From NCBI RefSeq assembly GCF_001458255.1, contig NZ_CYSB01000037.1:1-64000 (forward strand): 64,000 nt of DNA. Direction: 5' to 3'. This document shows, piece after piece, positions 49,632-58,272 of the stretch; positions within the stretch are counted from its first letter, which is position 1, and every line of letters begins with the position of its first letter. Below the pieces are notes generated by a model that did no database searches, had not been told where the DNA came from, and saw only the letters and a list, made by a program, of their open reading frames with translations. Source of the DNA: Thalassovita autumnalis (GTDB taxonomy: Bacteria; Pseudomonadota; Alphaproteobacteria; Rhodobacterales; Rhodobacteraceae). A program made the position numbers and the translations under genes.

Positions 49632-51011
49632 TCAGAATATCTCCAGATCGCGGTCGACCATGACCGTGACGCGGGCGCCCTGGTCGACATAGATGACCGG
49701 GCCGATCGAGAGGTAATCGCCAATCACACTGTCCGTGGCATCGGCAAGATCATCGCCCACGTCTTCGAGCACATCCGCGGCGGTTTCGTCCTGCACATTT
49801 GCAGCGGCTGCACTAGGCGCGGCGGAGATCAGTGAAATCAGCGCGGCCGAGCCGAAGCGCTCGTCAAAGCGCGTGTCGACAAAGCCGGTGACGCCGGAGC
49901 GACCCAATTCATCGCCCCCAAAAGAACTGATCTGGATGGTCTGGTTGTCGGGCAGAATGATCCGGTCCCAAGCGATCGTGACCCGGCGCTGCGCGATATC
50001 AACGCCCGAACGATAGCGCCCGATGAGGCGGGATCCACGCGGGATCAAGAGCCGAGAACCGTCGAAACTGAACACGTCTTCGGAAACAACGGCCCGGGTC
50101 TGGCCGGGCAGAGAGCTGTCGAGGGCGGTTTCCATGACGGCCTGGATCATCGTGCCCTGGATGATCGTGTTGGAGGGGTTGGCGATGACCTCAGCTTGCG
50201 TCACCGAAGTGGGCAGCGCACCATTCAGCACAAAATCCGTCACTTCCCCAAAAGTCCGTTCGGTCAAAGCAGTTTCATTTGCGCCTGAGGTGCCGCCAAA
50301 GGCGATGGTGGGCGAGGTGATGCGGCGCTCCTGAAACGCGCGCTCCTCAGCAGCGCGGCGTTCAAGTTCCGCGAGCCGTCGTGCTTCTTCCTCGCGGCGC
50401 AGCCGTTCTTCTTCCCGCGCGCGCAACTCGTCCTCGGTGGGCCCGGTGGGTGCGGGGAGGGGGCGGTTGGCCTCGAGTTGGGCCAGTTCCAGATCCATGC
50501 GGAGTTGCTCAAGGCTGCGATCCCGCGCCGTCAGTTCGTCCTGGAATCGTTGCTGTGCGGCTTCCGAGGCGGCTTGGAGCGCAGCGATCTGAGCGGTCAG
50601 CGCGTCGATCGCCTCTGCGGCGGCGGTGTCTTCCTCGACGACCGGTTCAGGGGCGTTGCGCAATTCCTCGATCTGGGCCTGAAGGGCTGCGAGCTGTGCC
50701 AGAAGCTCAGCATTGGGCTCGACCGGATCGGGTGCGACGAACACAACCTCGGGCTCGGGCGGGGGCAAGGTCTCGATGGTGCCGAACCCGTCGCCTTCGT
50801 TCTGGAAAACGTCCGGCGTGGCCGTGGGAAGGGCTTCCTCTTCCTCGGGTTGGGACATGAGATAGAGCAACGCACCGCCCGCGCCGATCACGAGGACGAC
50901 GACCAAAGCGAGCAGCGGTGAGCGCCGTGGGGCAGGGGGCGAACCAGCGCCCTTACCTTGTTCTAGAGCAGCGAGGCGTTTCTCGAGGTCTGCGTTTCCA
51001 GTATCGCTCAT
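49632..51011 (-). CDS. virB10: VirB10 channel scaffold protein
   Basis: VirB10 spans the inner membrane and reaches the outer membrane. The 459-residue protein has a short cytoplasmic N-terminus, a membrane helix at about residues 33-50 (LLALVVVLVIGAGGALLYLM), then a proline- and glutamate-rich linker. The long coiled-coil stretch at about 105-215 (LEQLRMDLELAQLEANRPLP and RAREEERLRREEEARRLAEL) is larger than usual. The C-terminal TrbI/VirB10 domain has NTIIQGTMIQAVMETALDSS, LIPRGSRLIGRYRSG and IQISSFGGDELGRSGVTGFV. ATG 51011 overlaps virB9 by four bases. Confidence 0.92.
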   Translation of the reverse strand: MSDTGNADLEKRLAALEQGKGAGSPPAPRRSPLLALVVVLVIGAGGALLYLMSQPEEEEALPTATPDVFQNEGDGFGTIETLPPPEPEVVFVAPDPVEPNAELLAQLAALQAQIEELRNAPEPVVEEDTAAAEAIDALTAQIAALQAASEAAQQRFQDELTARDRSLEQLRMDLELAQLEANRPLPAPTGPTEDELRAREEERLRREEEARRLAELERRAAEERAFQERRITSPTIAFGGTSGANETALTERTFGEVTDFVLNGALPTSVTQAEVIANPSNTIIQGTMIQAVMETALDSSLPGQTRAVVSEDVFSFDGSRLLIPRGSRLIGRYRSGVDIAQRRVTIAWDRIILPDNQTIQISSFGGDELGRSGVTGFVDTRFDERFGSAALISLISAAPSAAAANVQDETAADVLEDVGDDLADATDSVIGDYLSIGPVIYVDQGARVTVMVDRDLEIF

Positions 51012-51703
51012 GAGCCTACCCCCGCAGGTGGTGTGGCCTCGATGCAGACCACCTCCTCCCCGATCCGCAGCACCCATTGTCGGTTCACGCCTGAAACCCG
51101 GATCACGCCGTCCTCGGTGGCTTGCGTGTTGACCGTGCGCTCACGGCCATTGGCGTAGCGGAAGATCGCAGGCACCGGCGCGTTCCGCGGAAATTCGAAA
51201 TACGTAAAGGTCCCGTCATCCCAGACACGGGTGGGGGTGAACTCGGTCCGCGCGCTGGCACCGTAATTATAGTTCGGCGCTTGGGCCGCGATGGCACGTG
51301 TGGGCCGCGTATTGTCTTCGGGGTAGCGGAACTGGACCACGTAAAAGGTCGGACTGCGGGTCTCCTGGACGTTGAAGTAGTAGCTCCGGCGGTTCGTATA
51401 GACTGTCACATTGGTATGCACCCCGCGTGCGACGGGCTTGATCGCGAAGGCCTGCCCGCCCGGCACACCGTCGATCTCGAAGCCCTCCGTGTCGCCGGCG
51501 ATGATCGAGCGAATGCTTTCCCCCTCACCGAACTCGACCGTGGTCACATGGGTAAGCGAGACATTGAGACGGTAGACCTGACCCTCCTGGTAGGTGGCCA
51601 AGCGCACCCGGCTGTCGTTGGGACCGCCACGCGGGATGGCTTCGGCAGAGGCGAGGCCGGGCAACAGGGCAATGACAAAAATAAGCGATCTTATAAACAA
51701 CAA
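51008..51703 (-). CDS. virB9: VirB9 outer-membrane complex protein
   Basis: VirB9 forms the outer ring with VirB10 and a lipoprotein. The 231-residue protein has a signal peptide (MLFIRSLIFVIALLPGLASA), a first domain with DSRVRLATYQEGQVYRLNVS and GVHTNVTVYTNRRSYYFNV, and a C-terminal CagX/VirB9 domain with PTRVWDDGTFTYFEFPRNAP, then RVSGVNRQWVLRIGEEVVCI. All are family marks. It ends with a four-base overlap with virB10 and starts two bases after virB8. Confidence 0.92.
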   Translation of the reverse strand: MLFIRSLIFVIALLPGLASAEAIPRGGPNDSRVRLATYQEGQVYRLNVSLTHVTTVEFGEGESIRSIIAGDTEGFEIDGVPGGQAFAIKPVARGVHTNVTVYTNRRSYYFNVQETRSPTFYVVQFRYPEDNTRPTRAIAAQAPNYNYGASARTEFTPTRVWDDGTFTYFEFPRNAPVPAIFRYANGRERTVNTQATEDGVIRVSGVNRQWVLRIGEEVVCIEATPPAGVGS

Positions 51704-51705
51704 CG

Positions 51706-52362
51706 TCAGTTCTCCAATCTGTCGGAGCGGATGGAATATTCGAGGACGGTGAAGCCGAATGGATTGGTCCAGACCTCGTCGATGGAGCGGCGGGTCTCGG
51801 GGCGGAACTCGAAGAGAAGCGTGGCGGTGAAGAGGCCTGTCTGGACCCCGTTGATCGATGTCAGGCGCTTGCGCAGGCGCACGGTGGCGCGGTTCGTGCC
51901 GATGCGGTTGATGCTGAGGATTTCGACATCAAGCCGGGCATTGGGGCCATAGACGGTCGGCGGGTAGTTCTCATTGGCGCTGTTCCAGATCTGTCGCAGC
52001 CCGCTCTCGGCAGCTCCGTCCGAGCGGCGCAGGACGCTGCGGATGCGCAGATCGTTATCGAGCTGGTTATAGACCTCCCGGTCGGTCACGTAGCGGAAGA
52101 CTTCCGCCTCGATGATGGCCTGGTTGGCTGTGACGGACGTCGCGCCCACCGAGGCCTCGGGGAGCGCGAAACCGGTGGCGGGATCATAGGGCACGACCAC
52201 GGGCGGCGGATCGACATCAAGGATGGCAACGGCCGCTGCGCTCAGGCATCCGAGGATGCCTAAGATGAGGCCGATGAGCCCAAGGCGTTGCCAGAGCCGT
52301 TCGCGGCGCAGGGCACCATAGACCAGCTCTTCTTCGATGATTTCTTGTTCAGTCGCCACCAT
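51706..52362 (-). CDS. virB8: VirB8 inner-membrane assembly factor
   Basis: The 218-residue protein has a cytoplasmic tail, one membrane segment at about residues 26-48 (LGLIGLILGILGCLSAAAVA), and a periplasmic NTF2-like domain. The domain has QAIIEAEVFRYVTDREVYNQ and PNARLDVEILSINRIGTNRATVRL, which fit VirB8. It nucleates assembly of the channel. A 111-base gap with a long inverted repeat separates it from the upstream virB5 gene, so its translation or transcription may be set apart from virB5. Confidence 0.9.
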   Translation of the reverse strand: MVATEQEIIEEELVYGALRRERLWQRLGLIGLILGILGCLSAAAVAILDVDPPPVVVPYDPATGFALPEASVGATSVTANQAIIEAEVFRYVTDREVYNQLDNDLRIRSVLRRSDGAAESGLRQIWNSANENYPPTVYGPNARLDVEILSINRIGTNRATVRLRKRLTSINGVQTGLFTATLLFEFRPETRRSIDEVWTNPFGFTVLEYSIRSDRLEN

Positions 52363-52376
52363 TCATGCCCCCGCTC

Positions 52377-52473
52377 GGCGTTTCGAAACAAGCGGCATCG
52401 GTTCTTCGCTGCCTCTCGCTGCGCTCGAACGCGAAAACCGATATTTGTTTTTGCGGGTCAATTTCGAAACGCC
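52377..52473 (-). terminator. long inverted repeat between virB5 and virB8
   Basis: GGCGTTTCGAAA (52377-52388) and TTTCGAAACGCC (52462-52473) are perfect 12-base arms. Inside, ATCGGTT and AACCGAT form a further pair, so the whole 97 bases can fold into one long stem. It begins directly after the virB5 stop. It may be an attenuator or an mRNA 3'-end barrier that sets the ratio of the upstream and downstream genes. Confidence 0.55.
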
Positions 52474-53283
52474 TTAGTCTGCCCGCAGGTCCGGCAAGGT
52501 GAAATCCATGAATCGCTGTTCTTCGGCGATGGTGGCGGCATCGATCACGCCGCCGGTGCCATCGCCCACGGTCTGGATGGCTTCGAGCTGCCACATGGCG
52601 ACCAGCGCAATGGCGAGCTCCGCGGTCACGCGCGTGTTGAGATCGATGCTTTCCTTGAGTTCGTCCATGTCGTCGATAAGCCCCACAAGGCGGTCGACCC
52701 GCTCGAGCGATTGGCCGGCATCCTCATAGCTGTTCTGGGCGGCGGCTGAGACGAGCGCGCCGGTTGTTGCCTGCGTCGCCACGCGGTTCGCGCCCGGATT
52801 GCCGCTGGTGGCCATTTCCGAGAGGGTGTCATCGTCAAATCCGAGATCGGCCAGCACCCGATCCATCTGGGTTTCGATTTCGCCTGCGCCGGAGCCCGAG
52901 AGGCCGGAGAAATCCCCCGTCTTGATCGCCTCAATCGTGGCGAGGATGTCCCCGAACTCCTGGTCGAGTAGGCCATTGAGTTCGTCTTCCATCTCGGTGC
53001 GGATGATTTCGGGAAGCTCGGCGAGGCGGGTGAGCGCTTCATAGGTTCTTTGCAGCTCCGCGAGTTGATCCGTGAGTGTGGCTAGCTGTTCACGGAGCTG
53101 CGTCAGCTGCTCGTTTTGCAGAATCTCGTCTTCGATCATCTGCCGGAGCTGCTGGATGTTTTGCGCGATGTTCTGGGTATCGACGACCGGCACGCCTTGC
53201 GCGAGGGCAGGGGATAGGGCGCCCAGATGCAAACCAATCCCAAGCGTTGTGGCCAAGGCCGTCCTCAAGAATAGATGTCCCAT
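52474..53283 (-). CDS. virB5: VirB5/TrbJ-like minor pilin protein
   Basis: The 269-residue protein has a signal peptide (residues 1-29, ending SPALAQG), and a mature part of long helices, such as NIAQNIQQLRQMIEDEILQ, then LTQLREQLATLTDQLAELQR, and a C-terminal helix LNTRVTAELAIALVAMWQLE. This helical bundle is that of VirB5/TrbJ, which sits at the pilus tip and helps with attachment to the recipient. It begins at the last base of the lytic transglycosylase gene. A long inverted repeat follows its stop. Confidence 0.8.
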   Translation of the reverse strand: MGHLFLRTALATTLGIGLHLGALSPALAQGVPVVDTQNIAQNIQQLRQMIEDEILQNEQLTQLREQLATLTDQLAELQRTYEALTRLAELPEIIRTEMEDELNGLLDQEFGDILATIEAIKTGDFSGLSGSGAGEIETQMDRVLADLGFDDDTLSEMATSGNPGANRVATQATTGALVSAAAQNSYEDAGQSLERVDRLVGLIDDMDELKESIDLNTRVTAELAIALVAMWQLEAIQTVGDGTGGVIDAATIAEEQRFMDFTLPDLRAD

Positions 53284-54437
53284 CAGTCTATCTCCCTGAT
53301 CGTGAATTCCATGAATGCACCCTCGGCCATACGGGCGCTGGCCTGTGCCAGTTCATCGGCAGACAGCACGCGGGTGCGAGCCGCCTGTAGCCGGCTGCGT
53401 GCGGCCACAAGGCGCACGAGTTCGGCGCGGGCATAGGTGTTGAGCGCGACGCTCTCCTGCACGTCTTCGGTCTCGGAAATCCGCTCGACGATGTCCGCGA
53501 TGCGCAGGGCGGCTTGCCTGATCGCGGCGGGCGCGTTGTTGCCATAAAAGGCCGCGCCATGCCCGGTGATCGAGAGGTTCGCATTGGCGAGAAGCGCGGG
53601 GTCGATCGTGCCGAGTGCTTCGATCCCGCCGATACGGCTCAGGTAGAGATTGTAGCGTTCCGGAATGACCTGGACGTAGTGCTGGGTCTCGGTAAAGGGC
53701 GGCACGCCCCCATATTCGAAGACACGACCGGGTCCGGCGTTATAGGCCGCGAGCGCGTTGATGATGTTGCCGTCGAAGGTGTTGAGCTGGGTCGCGAGAT
53801 AGCGAGCACCGCCATGCACCTGCAGGTAGGGGCTGTCATAGTATTCCGGATTGATACCCAGATCGCTGGCGGTGCCCGGCATGATCTGGGTGAGACCATA
53901 GGCGCCGACGGGAGACCGTGCCCCAATGGTGAACCGGCTTTCCTGCCAGATGAGCGCTTGCAGCAACGCGCGCCACTGGACGGGTGAGAGCCCTGCGCGG
54001 CCAACTCCCGCAAAGCCGCTGGTCTCCTGGGCGACGCGGATAATGAGCTGCTCGATGTTTTCCGCCGCATCCCCGAACATCTGTGCGCCGCCGGGATTGG
54101 GATCGATCTCGCCCGTGCCATAGACCGCCTCGACGGAGCGGGCCGGATCCCCGCTGCCGCTTTCCAGCCCCGAGACCATAGCCGGCAAGCCCTGACCGCC
54201 GAAGCTGGTCTGGGCATCGAGGATGCGTTGCAGGGTTTCCAGCTGCTCCCGTTCGATCTCGGCAATGAGTTCGCGCACGGCAAGCTTGTCCGACTGAACG
54301 GCCAAGTCAGCCTCGCGATCGCCGGTCTCAACGATGTCACGCGCGGTCAGCCCACTGTCATTGGTCGGCACGCCCTGAGACAAGGCGAGACCGGGCAGCA
54401 GGCAAAGTGCGAGGATATGAGGCGGGCTAGACTTCAA
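53283..54437 (-). CDS. lytic transglycosylase of the virB operon, long form
   Basis: The 384-residue protein has a signal peptide (LKSSPPHILALCLLPGLALS), then an N-terminal domain of about 110 residues, then an SLT-type domain: LIWQESRFTIGARSPVGAYG with the catalytic glutamate, YGLTQIMPGTASDLGI, NALAAYNAGPGRV and ETQHYVQVIPER. It makes local gaps in peptidoglycan for channel assembly. A helical C-terminal tail of about 100 residues (IVERISETEDVQESVALNTY) is extra compared with VirB1. The start is TTG 54437, chosen because CGGAGGG precedes it and the signal peptide begins there. A VirB1-like enzyme is also encoded at 57517. Confidence 0.85.
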   Translation of the reverse strand: MKSSPPHILALCLLPGLALSQGVPTNDSGLTARDIVETGDREADLAVQSDKLAVRELIAEIEREQLETLQRILDAQTSFGGQGLPAMVSGLESGSGDPARSVEAVYGTGEIDPNPGGAQMFGDAAENIEQLIIRVAQETSGFAGVGRAGLSPVQWRALLQALIWQESRFTIGARSPVGAYGLTQIMPGTASDLGINPEYYDSPYLQVHGGARYLATQLNTFDGNIINALAAYNAGPGRVFEYGGVPPFTETQHYVQVIPERYNLYLSRIGGIEALGTIDPALLANANLSITGHGAAFYGNNAPAAIRQAALRIADIVERISETEDVQESVALNTYARAELVRLVAARSRLQAARTRVLSADELAQASARMAEGAFMEFTIREID

Positions 54438-54594
54438 TGTGGCCCTCCGGGGTGCCAAGGGGCGTGAAGTCACAATCGGGCGCGACGGGTGCCGTGGACG
54501 CAAGGAATGTGAAGCAATTGGCCTGCGGCTCCTGGTACTGGGCGCAGGAGGCCAAAGCGCCGAGCGCGGTGAGAAGAAACAGGGTACGGATCAT
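54427..54594 (-). CDS. small lipoprotein (55 aa), VirB7-like in place
   Basis: This short gene starts ATG 54594, overlapping the virB4 stop by four bases (ATGA), and ends TAG 54427, inside the start of the transglycosylase gene. Its product begins MIRTLFLLTALGALASCAQ, a lipoprotein signal peptide with a lipobox LASC, so Cys17 should be lipidated. The mature part is 39 residues with CDFTPLGTPEGHIEV at the end. It lies between virB4 and the transglycosylase, not beside virB9 where virB7 would be expected. Function as a VirB7-type lipoprotein is inferred from type and place only. Confidence 0.7.
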   Translation of the reverse strand: MIRTLFLLTALGALASCAQYQEPQANCFTFLASTAPVAPDCDFTPLGTPEGHIEV

Positions 54595-56966
54595 GAAAGC
54601 CTCCAGAAGTCTGGGCGGTCGCGGTAATCGGGGCCGACGAGCGCCTCGCCTTTCTCCATGCCGCCGAGGATGGTGAGATTGGGCCCGAGAGCACTGAGAT
54701 CGGCATCGACCACGATTGAGCCCTGATCGTCGCGGATCAGTGCGAGGCGGCTGTTGCTGCCCGTGTTGAGAAGGACGTCGAGCTCCTTCTCCGTGAGGTT
54801 CAGCATGGCGTAATCCGCAGGCTGCGCGCGGATATTGGGCAGCAGGATCTGCGTCGGAACGGCCTCGACGATGGTCTTACCGGTCCGGGTGCGCTCGAGC
54901 TGGCTTGCGTATTGCGTCATCATCACCGCGACGGTGTTCTGCTTGCGCGCGGTCACCAGCCAGTTCGACAGCCGCTCGGCGAAATACGCGTTATCGAGGG
55001 CCTTCCAGGCCTCGTCGATCACGATGATGGTGGGGCGGCGATCCTCGATCTCGCGCTCGACCCGGCGGAAGAGATAGGAGAGGACCGCCATCCGTTCCTT
55101 GTCGGCCTCGCTGTCGAGAATGCCGGTCAGATCGAAGCCCACCACATCGCCTTTGAGGGAGAAGGTGTCCGCAAGGCTCTGCCCGAAGATCCAGCCATAG
55201 CGGCCGTCCTCGGTCCATTCGAGCAGGCGCTGGTGCAGATCGCCGCCATCATCGGTGGACACAAAAAGCGATGCGAAATCCCGCCAGTTCCGCAGGGCCG
55301 GATTGGAGGCCTGTGCGTTCTGGCGGACGACTTCCTGGATGCGGTTGGTCTGTGCGGGCGTCAGGGGCTTGTCAGCGCGGTAGAGCAGGGCGGCAAGCCA
55401 ATCCGACAGCCAGGCGGTGCCGCGCGCATCGGTCTCGGTCCAGAGCGGGTTGAGGCCCGTGGGCTGACCGGCGTTCAGGGACGCGTAGCGCCCGCCATTC
55501 GCGCGGACCGCCATCTCCATACCGGATCGGTAATCGAAGACGAAGACCCGGGCGCCCGCGCGACGGGCCTGGGTCATCAGGAAGGCCGAAAGCACAGACT
55601 TACCTGACCCGGGCCGCCCCATGATCAGGGTATGGCCGCTGGTGGGTTCTTTGTCGGGCGCGCCCTGCTCGTGATAGGAAAACCGGTAGGCGCTTTGCTC
55701 CGGCGTGGGCAGATAGGTGACGACCCGGCCCCAGGGGGTAAGTGCTGCAGGTTTGCCGAGCTGTGTCCGGTGGAAGGCCGCGAAATCCGCGAAGTTGCGA
55801 TTGGTGACGGCGCTGGCACGCACGCGCTTGGGCTGGTTGCCGGGATGCTGGCTGAGGTAATGCGCCTTGGCGGCGACCCGCTCGCCAATCATCTTCACGC
55901 CTTCGGTTGCGGCGGCGTTCACGATCTCGGCGCTGAGCGTTTGCAGCTCATCCAGCGTTTCGCAAAAGAGCGTCACGACCATATGATGCTCGCCGAAGCT
56001 TTGGCGCTTGGCCTCGAGATCATCGGCGGCGATGTCGAGGGCTTCCATGAGCGAGAGGGCCGCGTCCTGGCTGGCCTGCATCTGGCGCTTTTGTCGCTTG
56101 ATACGGCCCGCCATGAGGTTCGAATTGATCGGCGTGAAGGAGTGCGTCACGATCATGTCGACCGGCAGGTTCAGCATGTCGAACATGGTGCAGGAGGTGC
56201 CTTCGGAATATTCCCCGATGGTGAAACTCTTGCCGTAGCGGTGGCCCACGACGCCCTCGGAAAGCTCGAAATGGTCGCCGTGAAACGTCACGCGGGTATT
56301 GGCGACGTTGAAGGACAGAAAGCCGTAGGTGTTGGCCGGGTAGAGCGGCAGCTCGGTGCCCGTGTTGAGCGCGCCCAAAAATCCCACCAACTCTCCCGAT
56401 CCGGCTGACAGCAGGCGCGGCCTGAGCTCGGTCAGCCCCGAGAGGAAGACGTTCACAGCCTCACCGAGGCGCTGCAGGCGTTTGCGGGTCTCCTCCTTCA
56501 GTCGGTCCGGCGCGCTGCGGCTCAGGAACGGCAGGAGGCTTTTCGGGGGCGGGCGGTGAATGACGGTGAGCGTCAGGGTCTTGTCGCGGAGCCCGCTGGT
56601 CTCGAGTTTCGCGCGCCAGCGCCGGTCCACCTCGCCTGCGAAGCTGTCCTCGCGGATGGGGTCGAGATCAGGTTTGATGGCCTTGGAGACCTTGTGGACG
56701 TAATAGCTGAATTCCGGCCCGAGCTGCGCGACAATGCGGGCAAAAAGCGCCGTCACCTTGTCGAGATAGGCATCGTCCGTCGTGTAGCTGTTGATCCCCT
56801 CGAGCCGGATGCAGCGGAAGAGCTCATTAACCCGGGTGCGCACGGTCTGGCCATCGACGAGGCTCACATAGGGCAGCATATGCGCAAGGCGGGTCTCGCG
56901 CGCATACCATTCCGGCGTCATCGTGCGGGGATCGAGCGCAGCATCAGGGGCTTCATCACGGGGCAT
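54591..56966 (-). CDS. virB4: VirB4 transfer ATPase
   Basis: VirB4 is the largest, essential ATPase of the channel. The 791-residue protein has a helical N-terminal domain (WYARETRLAHMLPYVSLVDG, LFRCIRLEGINSYTTDD), then Walker A MGRPGSGKSVLSAFL near 448-460 and Walker B IIVIDEAWKALDNAYFAE near 644-660, then VMMTQYASQLERTRTGKTIV, all typical of VirB4/CagE. ATG 56966 is chosen because it overlaps virB3 by only 11 bases and has a good family start; five residues upstream are possible. Its end overlaps a small lipoprotein gene. Confidence 0.94.
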   Translation of the reverse strand: MPRDEAPDAALDPRTMTPEWYARETRLAHMLPYVSLVDGQTVRTRVNELFRCIRLEGINSYTTDDAYLDKVTALFARIVAQLGPEFSYYVHKVSKAIKPDLDPIREDSFAGEVDRRWRAKLETSGLRDKTLTLTVIHRPPPKSLLPFLSRSAPDRLKEETRKRLQRLGEAVNVFLSGLTELRPRLLSAGSGELVGFLGALNTGTELPLYPANTYGFLSFNVANTRVTFHGDHFELSEGVVGHRYGKSFTIGEYSEGTSCTMFDMLNLPVDMIVTHSFTPINSNLMAGRIKRQKRQMQASQDAALSLMEALDIAADDLEAKRQSFGEHHMVVTLFCETLDELQTLSAEIVNAAATEGVKMIGERVAAKAHYLSQHPGNQPKRVRASAVTNRNFADFAAFHRTQLGKPAALTPWGRVVTYLPTPEQSAYRFSYHEQGAPDKEPTSGHTLIMGRPGSGKSVLSAFLMTQARRAGARVFVFDYRSGMEMAVRANGGRYASLNAGQPTGLNPLWTETDARGTAWLSDWLAALLYRADKPLTPAQTNRIQEVVRQNAQASNPALRNWRDFASLFVSTDDGGDLHQRLLEWTEDGRYGWIFGQSLADTFSLKGDVVGFDLTGILDSEADKERMAVLSYLFRRVEREIEDRRPTIIVIDEAWKALDNAYFAERLSNWLVTARKQNTVAVMMTQYASQLERTRTGKTIVEAVPTQILLPNIRAQPADYAMLNLTEKELDVLLNTGSNSRLALIRDDQGSIVVDADLSALGPNLTILGGMEKGEALVGPDYRDRPDFWRLS

Positions 56967-57234
56967 AGCTGTCCCCGCCATGGATGGACCTGTTGCGCGT
57001 GGGCGGTGTCTCCTGCAGCGACGTCATCATCACATCGATGAAGCGCGGGTCCCAATCTGCGGCCTTCCAAAGCACCGGATAGAGCAGAGCCGCGACAGCC
57101 AGCATCGCAATATGCTGGACCCAGACGAAGAGAAGCACCGAGCCGAAGAGCCAGACCATCGCATACATGATGGGCAGGCCCAGGAGCTTCGGCGGACGCA
57201 CGAGGCCGAGGAAGAGAGGCGCGCGCTCAGCCAC
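56956..57234 (-). CDS. virB3: VirB3 inner-membrane protein
   Basis: The 92-residue protein reads AERAPLFLGLVRPPKLLGLP, then two membrane segments (IMYAMVWLFGSVLLFVWVQH and IAMLAVAALLYPVLWKAADW), then DPRFIDVMMTSLQETPPTRN. This is the VirB3/TrbD layout. The GTG start at 57234 overlaps the virB2 stop by eight bases and matches the family N-terminus (AERxPLFxG); a longer frame to 57291 lies inside virB2 and is not expected. It helps to hold VirB4 at the membrane. Confidence 0.9.
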   Translation of the reverse strand: MAERAPLFLGLVRPPKLLGLPIMYAMVWLFGSVLLFVWVQHIAMLAVAALLYPVLWKAADWDPRFIDVMMTSLQETPPTRNRSIHGGDSYAP

Positions 57235-57520
57235 CGGCAAAGACCGCGGCAACGATGGTGGGGGCGGCGGCGACACCAGCGATCCCGACAAGCACCCAAA
57301 GCGCCTGGCGCAGGTCGATGATGTTGAAGAACCAGCTCAAGAAAACGCCGAGGACCGCGAGTGTGGCGATGACCACACCAAGAGGGCCGGTCAGCGCATC
57401 GACAATGCCCTGCAACAAGCTCTGGATCGGGGAGAGATCGATGCTCTGCGCAAGGGCGGGCTCGGCAATGAACAGGAATAGCGCCAGCGAGGCGACAAAG
57501 AGGTTTGAAATCTGTTTCAT
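57227..57520 (-). CDS. virB2: VirB2 major pilin
   Basis: The 97-residue protein has a signal peptide (residues 1-25, ending PALAQS), then SIDLSPIQSLLQGIVDALTG and two hydrophobic helices, PLGVVIATLAVLGVFLSWFF and ALWVLVGIAGVAAAPTIVAA. This is the order of the VirB2 pilin subunit, which builds the conjugative pilus. Its end overlaps virB3, and its start overlaps the upstream transglycosylase gene by four bases. Confidence 0.92.
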   Translation of the reverse strand: MKQISNLFVASLALFLFIAEPALAQSIDLSPIQSLLQGIVDALTGPLGVVIATLAVLGVFLSWFFNIIDLRQALWVLVGIAGVAAAPTIVAAVFAGG

Positions 57521-58272
57521 GAATTTGATCCTTCCAATCGGGCTACGACAGCCATGACGCGGGCCACGTGGTTCTGGGTTTCTCGGTAAGGGGGAATGCC
57601 ACCGTGTTGGCGCACGGCGTCGGGACCGGCGTTGTAGGCCGCCAGCGCCAGATGCGGATCGCCGAAGCGCTCCAGCATCATCGCGAGGTAGCGGGCAGAG
57701 CCGTCGAGGTTCTGTTGAGGGTCACGCGGGTCAACGCCGAGGTCGCGCGCGGTGTCGGGCATCAGCTGACCAAGGCCAATGGCGCCCGCATGTGAGATCG
57801 CATCCTGCCGGTAGGCGCTCTCAACCTCGATATTGGCGCGGTAGAGAGCCAGCCAATCCCTCACGGAGAGCTCTGCGCGCCGCAGGCCCGGATGGCCGGC
57901 ATAGCGCAGGGCCGTTGCCTCGATGCCTAAGAGAACGTCTGCGCGGGGCAGGGGTGCTGGCTGGGCGAGTGCCGCAAACCTCAGCGCGTCAGGTTCGGAA
58001 GCTGCTTCAGTCTCGCCAAGAATGGCCAAACCATCGGACGCCGATCCCTGACCAATGCCGTCATTGTAGTTTCGAGCAAAGCTGCTTTGGGAGCGTGACG
58101 GGATCAGGGAGCCGTCGCTCTCCATGACCAGGACCATTTGAGCTGAGGCAGGTGCTGCGACCAGCCAGAGACAGACGAGGTTAGCTGCCAGCGCCCTTGT
58201 CTGATGGGGCTTTGTCTGGCGGCGCAAGTTTGTGCGTACGGCTTGTCCCCGCCTCAAGCGGCAGGTCGACAT
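57517..58272 (-). CDS. virB1: VirB1-like lytic transglycosylase
   Basis: The protein begins a signal peptide (about LVCLWLVAAPASAQ), followed by a variable stretch. The SLT domain from about residue 120 onward has YRANIEVESAYRQDAISHAG with the catalytic glutamate, GAIGLGQLMPDTARDLG, ALAAYNAGPDAVRQHGGIPP and YRETQNHVARVM. It would open peptidoglycan for the channel. The start is uncertain: ATG 58272 and TTG 58227 are both possible, and neither has a clear ribosome binding site. The first part lies inside the gene at 58181-58561, read in another frame. Confidence 0.82.
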   Translation of the reverse strand: MSTCRLRRGQAVRTNLRRQTKPHQTRALAANLVCLWLVAAPASAQMVLVMESDGSLIPSRSQSSFARNYNDGIGQGSASDGLAILGETEAASEPDALRFAALAQPAPLPRADVLLGIEATALRYAGHPGLRRAELSVRDWLALYRANIEVESAYRQDAISHAGAIGLGQLMPDTARDLGVDPRDPQQNLDGSARYLAMMLERFGDPHLALAAYNAGPDAVRQHGGIPPYRETQNHVARVMAVVARLEGSNS

